Below are positions 61,786 to 64,000 of a stretch of 64,000 bases of DNA, piece by piece. The stretch is taken from positions 7,267,264 to 7,331,263 of the forward strand of contig NC_092583.1 in the NCBI RefSeq assembly GCF_037975245.1, read 5' to 3'. Numbering within the stretch: position 1 is the first letter of the stretch; each line of letters opens with the position of its first letter. Below the pieces are notes generated by a model. It did no database searches. It was not told the origin of the DNA and worked only from the letters and a program-made list of their open reading frames with translations. Origin of the DNA: Apostichopus japonicus. Its lineage: Eukaryota > Echinodermata > Holothuroidea > Aspidochirotida > Stichopodidae. A program made the position numbers and the translations under genes.

Positions 61786-63931
61786 CGTATCCAGGATTTT
61801 CTAGCCCGGGGGGCGCGAATTACTATCTAAGCGGAGCGCCACCATCGGTTGGCGCGCAGCGTACAAGTAAATTTCTGGTTTTGATACCTCCCAGATCACC
61901 GGAAATGGCACTTCTCGGGCTTGAAGTGCCCAAACCAGATGAGAACCAAGAATTTCCCAATACTTTATTTTTCTTCATCCATAACCTTCTGGAAGATTGT
62001 CACCAGTCACACATCATTATTTTACACAGTTAACTGATTGGTGTACAAATATTAAAACCTCTTATAACAGCTATTATAAAACTTCGTTGAAGGAAATGAA
62101 AAAAAATACCAGATATTTCCGAAACCGAACACTATACACATCCACAGTTTTGAGGCTTGGAGGCTGTTCATCCATGAATGCCGTTTTCATGCTAATTGAT
62201 ACGATGTGCTATCTGCTGTTTGCTTTCAAAATTCGAATAATTGAAATGAGACTGAAATAAATAACTTTTATTTGTTTATTGTGCATTGCTCTACCAGTGG
62301 CGTAACGATGAGTCTGGGGGCTCCTGGCCCGAAGGGGCCCCCTATCAGGAGGTCCAAGCAAGGGCGTCCGCAGCCTGTGTACAAGGGGGGATCATTAGGT
62401 CATATAGGTGTAACACACTACTTGAAACTATCTAAGCGGAGTGCCACCATCGGTTGGCGAGGAGCGTACGACGATTTTTTTGGCAAAAAATACTCCTAGA
62501 TCGTCGGAAAAGACACTTCCCGTTCAAGTTGCATTTACACATCGGTTATTTTGAGATCTCATGTCTTAGGATTTTGAATTTCAGTAATGCATTATGGGTC
62601 CGTATGTAATGAACATAACAAGAGAACGGTTGGTTGGGGGAAATCATTGAAATGTCAAATGCTTTAACTTTTTTTTTAATTTTTGATTTTCCAGGGGGGT
62701 GGGCAAGCGCCGCCCCCAACCTACTGTATGGAGTACAATGGAGTCTACTGTACAAATACAGTACCCAAACCTAAGCCGCGCATAGGCCTAACTTCGGCTG
62801 AAACACTGTCTTCATCTAAGCCTTATTTCCTGTGCTTTTGTACTTAACAGATACACCAAAGGCATCTTTATTCTTACTTTTTATTACCGGTATTATATTT
62901 ATATGAAAGCCCTGCCTTCTTTTGCAAATGAACTCAGTTTCAGGTTTGTTGGGTGTTGTGTTACTGTTTAAGAATTTTTCAAAAAATTATATGTCCCGAT
63001 GTTGTACTCAGTACAAAATTGGCTGGAATTGGGTTTAAATTATATACTTCGTGTTTCATTATGATAATAAATAACACAAGTAGCTCGATATACAGACATT
63101 AATACCCAATGAGCCCATGATCATGATGTCCGTATTCCTTATGACGTGAAAATATGTATATTGTCTTGTTCAGTCTTGCATGAGTTTTTCTTCCCCAGTA
63201 AAACGGGCCCTCCCTATCCAAAGACGCACCCTTTTTATGTGCATCAGTATAGCGGGGGCCACCTTTTGGTCAGGCCACCGGCTCAACGGTCCGAGCCCAT
63301 AGGAGTTACGCTACTTTGCCCCACATTCTTTTCTTTTCGAAAGACGCGCAGTTTCAATTTCATAACACACTGAATGCTTCGATTCTCTATCTGCCTTCAG
63401 TTTAGAGAAGATCTTGAGATTTTCATCCCCAGATATCGCTAGATATTGCTAGATATCCATACAGTACAGTACCCTTGGGATCTCTTGGATTTTTCGGGGC
63501 CTGATCTTGGGAAATTGAAAAGCCGGGAGTGGTCACACACTATGTAGATTAGTGCACGACCTCTAGTCGTCTCTAATACACAACCCGATCACTTGAAATC
63601 GACGATGTGGTGTGTTGCCGGATTTTGTCAAGGACTTGGTACTACGGGCGAAGGTCATTAATTAAGTTCCGTCAATCATCGGGAAGCGATTAGAGTGGTT
63701 GCGTAGGGTTGTGGGCGCGCGTTTTCATGCAGATGGGAACAATCTTAAGTGGTGATGGGTGCGTCCTTTTCTTCTTTTTCGCTCTTTCTTCTTTTTCTTT
63801 TCCCTTCCTTCCTCTCCTTCCTCCTCTTTCCCCCCCCCCTCTTTTTCCCTTTTTCTTCTCTTTTTTTCTCTCCTCTTATTCTTACCCGGAGGGGGGGGGG
63901 GCGCCCCAAAGGCCCCCCTGATACGCGCCTG
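61786..63931. mobile_element. DNA transposon with CAGGGGCGTATCCAGG-type ends, 5-bp TSD, with nested insertion
   Basis: The left end CAGGGGCGTATCCAGG (61786) and right end (complement of CAGGCGCGTATCAGG, 63931) are bordered by gtaac on both sides. The paralogous site near 5345-5375 lacks the element. Layout is that of 29316-31043 reversed: the ccaccatcggttgg module at the left end, and a long pyrimidine tract (63760-63890) with a GC block at the right end. Another element's left end (CAGTGGCGTAACGATG) starts at 62295. A possible worn right end (gttacgctactttg) lies near 63305-63318, and the cggttgg module is repeated at 62440. There is no transposase. Confidence 0.82.
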
Positions 63932-64000
63932 GTAACTAAACATTAGAACAATGTGGTTTAACTTCAGTTTAGTAGAGAACTTCCATATAACCAAAGGATA

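Noticed and set aside
1-64000. Retrovirus-like, LTR or Polinton elements
   Set aside because: No long terminal repeats, reverse transcriptase, integrase or capsid motifs were seen anywhere in the window.

Overview
This is animal nuclear DNA: AT-rich, with GT-AG introns, long introns and intergenic stretches, abundant cut-and-paste DNA transposons, tRNA-derived SINEs and minisatellites, and no viral or bacterial genes. A tensin gene and a large death-fold/ZU5 gene point to a metazoan. I infer a marine invertebrate deuterostome, most likely an echinoderm (perhaps a sea cucumber), from gene style and repeat content; this is not proven by the sequence. Layout: 1-6850 is a decayed paralogous copy of the 5' part of the gene at the right edge, riddled with DNA transposons. 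6850-11870 is sparse, with one probable first coding exon at 10175-10306. 11870-24623 (+) is the 3' half of a tensin gene: a disordered Q/P-rich exon, an SH2 domain over three exons and a C-terminal PTB domain over four exons; 24624 to about 27850 is its probable 3' UTR and flank. 27850-36571 is transposon country: a 466-bp element with a 6-bp target duplication, a 1.7-kb element with a 5-bp duplication, and a 4.9-kb element whose ends carry arrays of CCGACTAA and whose interior holds a nearly perfect 1.7-kb foldback. 36972-40057 (+) is a complete five-exon gene for a 371-residue protein with an N-terminal acylation motif and no family I recognise. 40058-46767 is intergenic, with satellites and MITEs. 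46768-61298 (-) is a 16-exon partial gene (1,115 residues visible) with the order coiled coil, DED-like, ZU5, UPA, DED-like, UBA-like, ZU5, UPA, DED-like. 61299-64000 is its intron, mostly filled by a 2.1-kb transposon. The most notable biology is the last gene. It joins three death-effector-like folds to two ZU5-UPA modules (the module of ankyrins, UNC5, PIDD and the FIIND of NLRP1/CARD8). Exon lengths and phases repeat between its halves, so it arose by internal duplication; neither UPA shows the Phe-Ser self-cleavage motif. This suggests a scaffold for death-fold signalling in immunity or apoptosis (inference). Its upstream part was also duplicated about 58 kb away to the left edge and decayed there. 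The two copies date the transposons: one insertion is shared, others are private and leave clean empty sites in the partner copy. The tensin gene is intact in its SH2 and PTB exons, but its long disordered exon holds about seven reading-frame breaks, which may be assembly error, a diverged allele or real decay.
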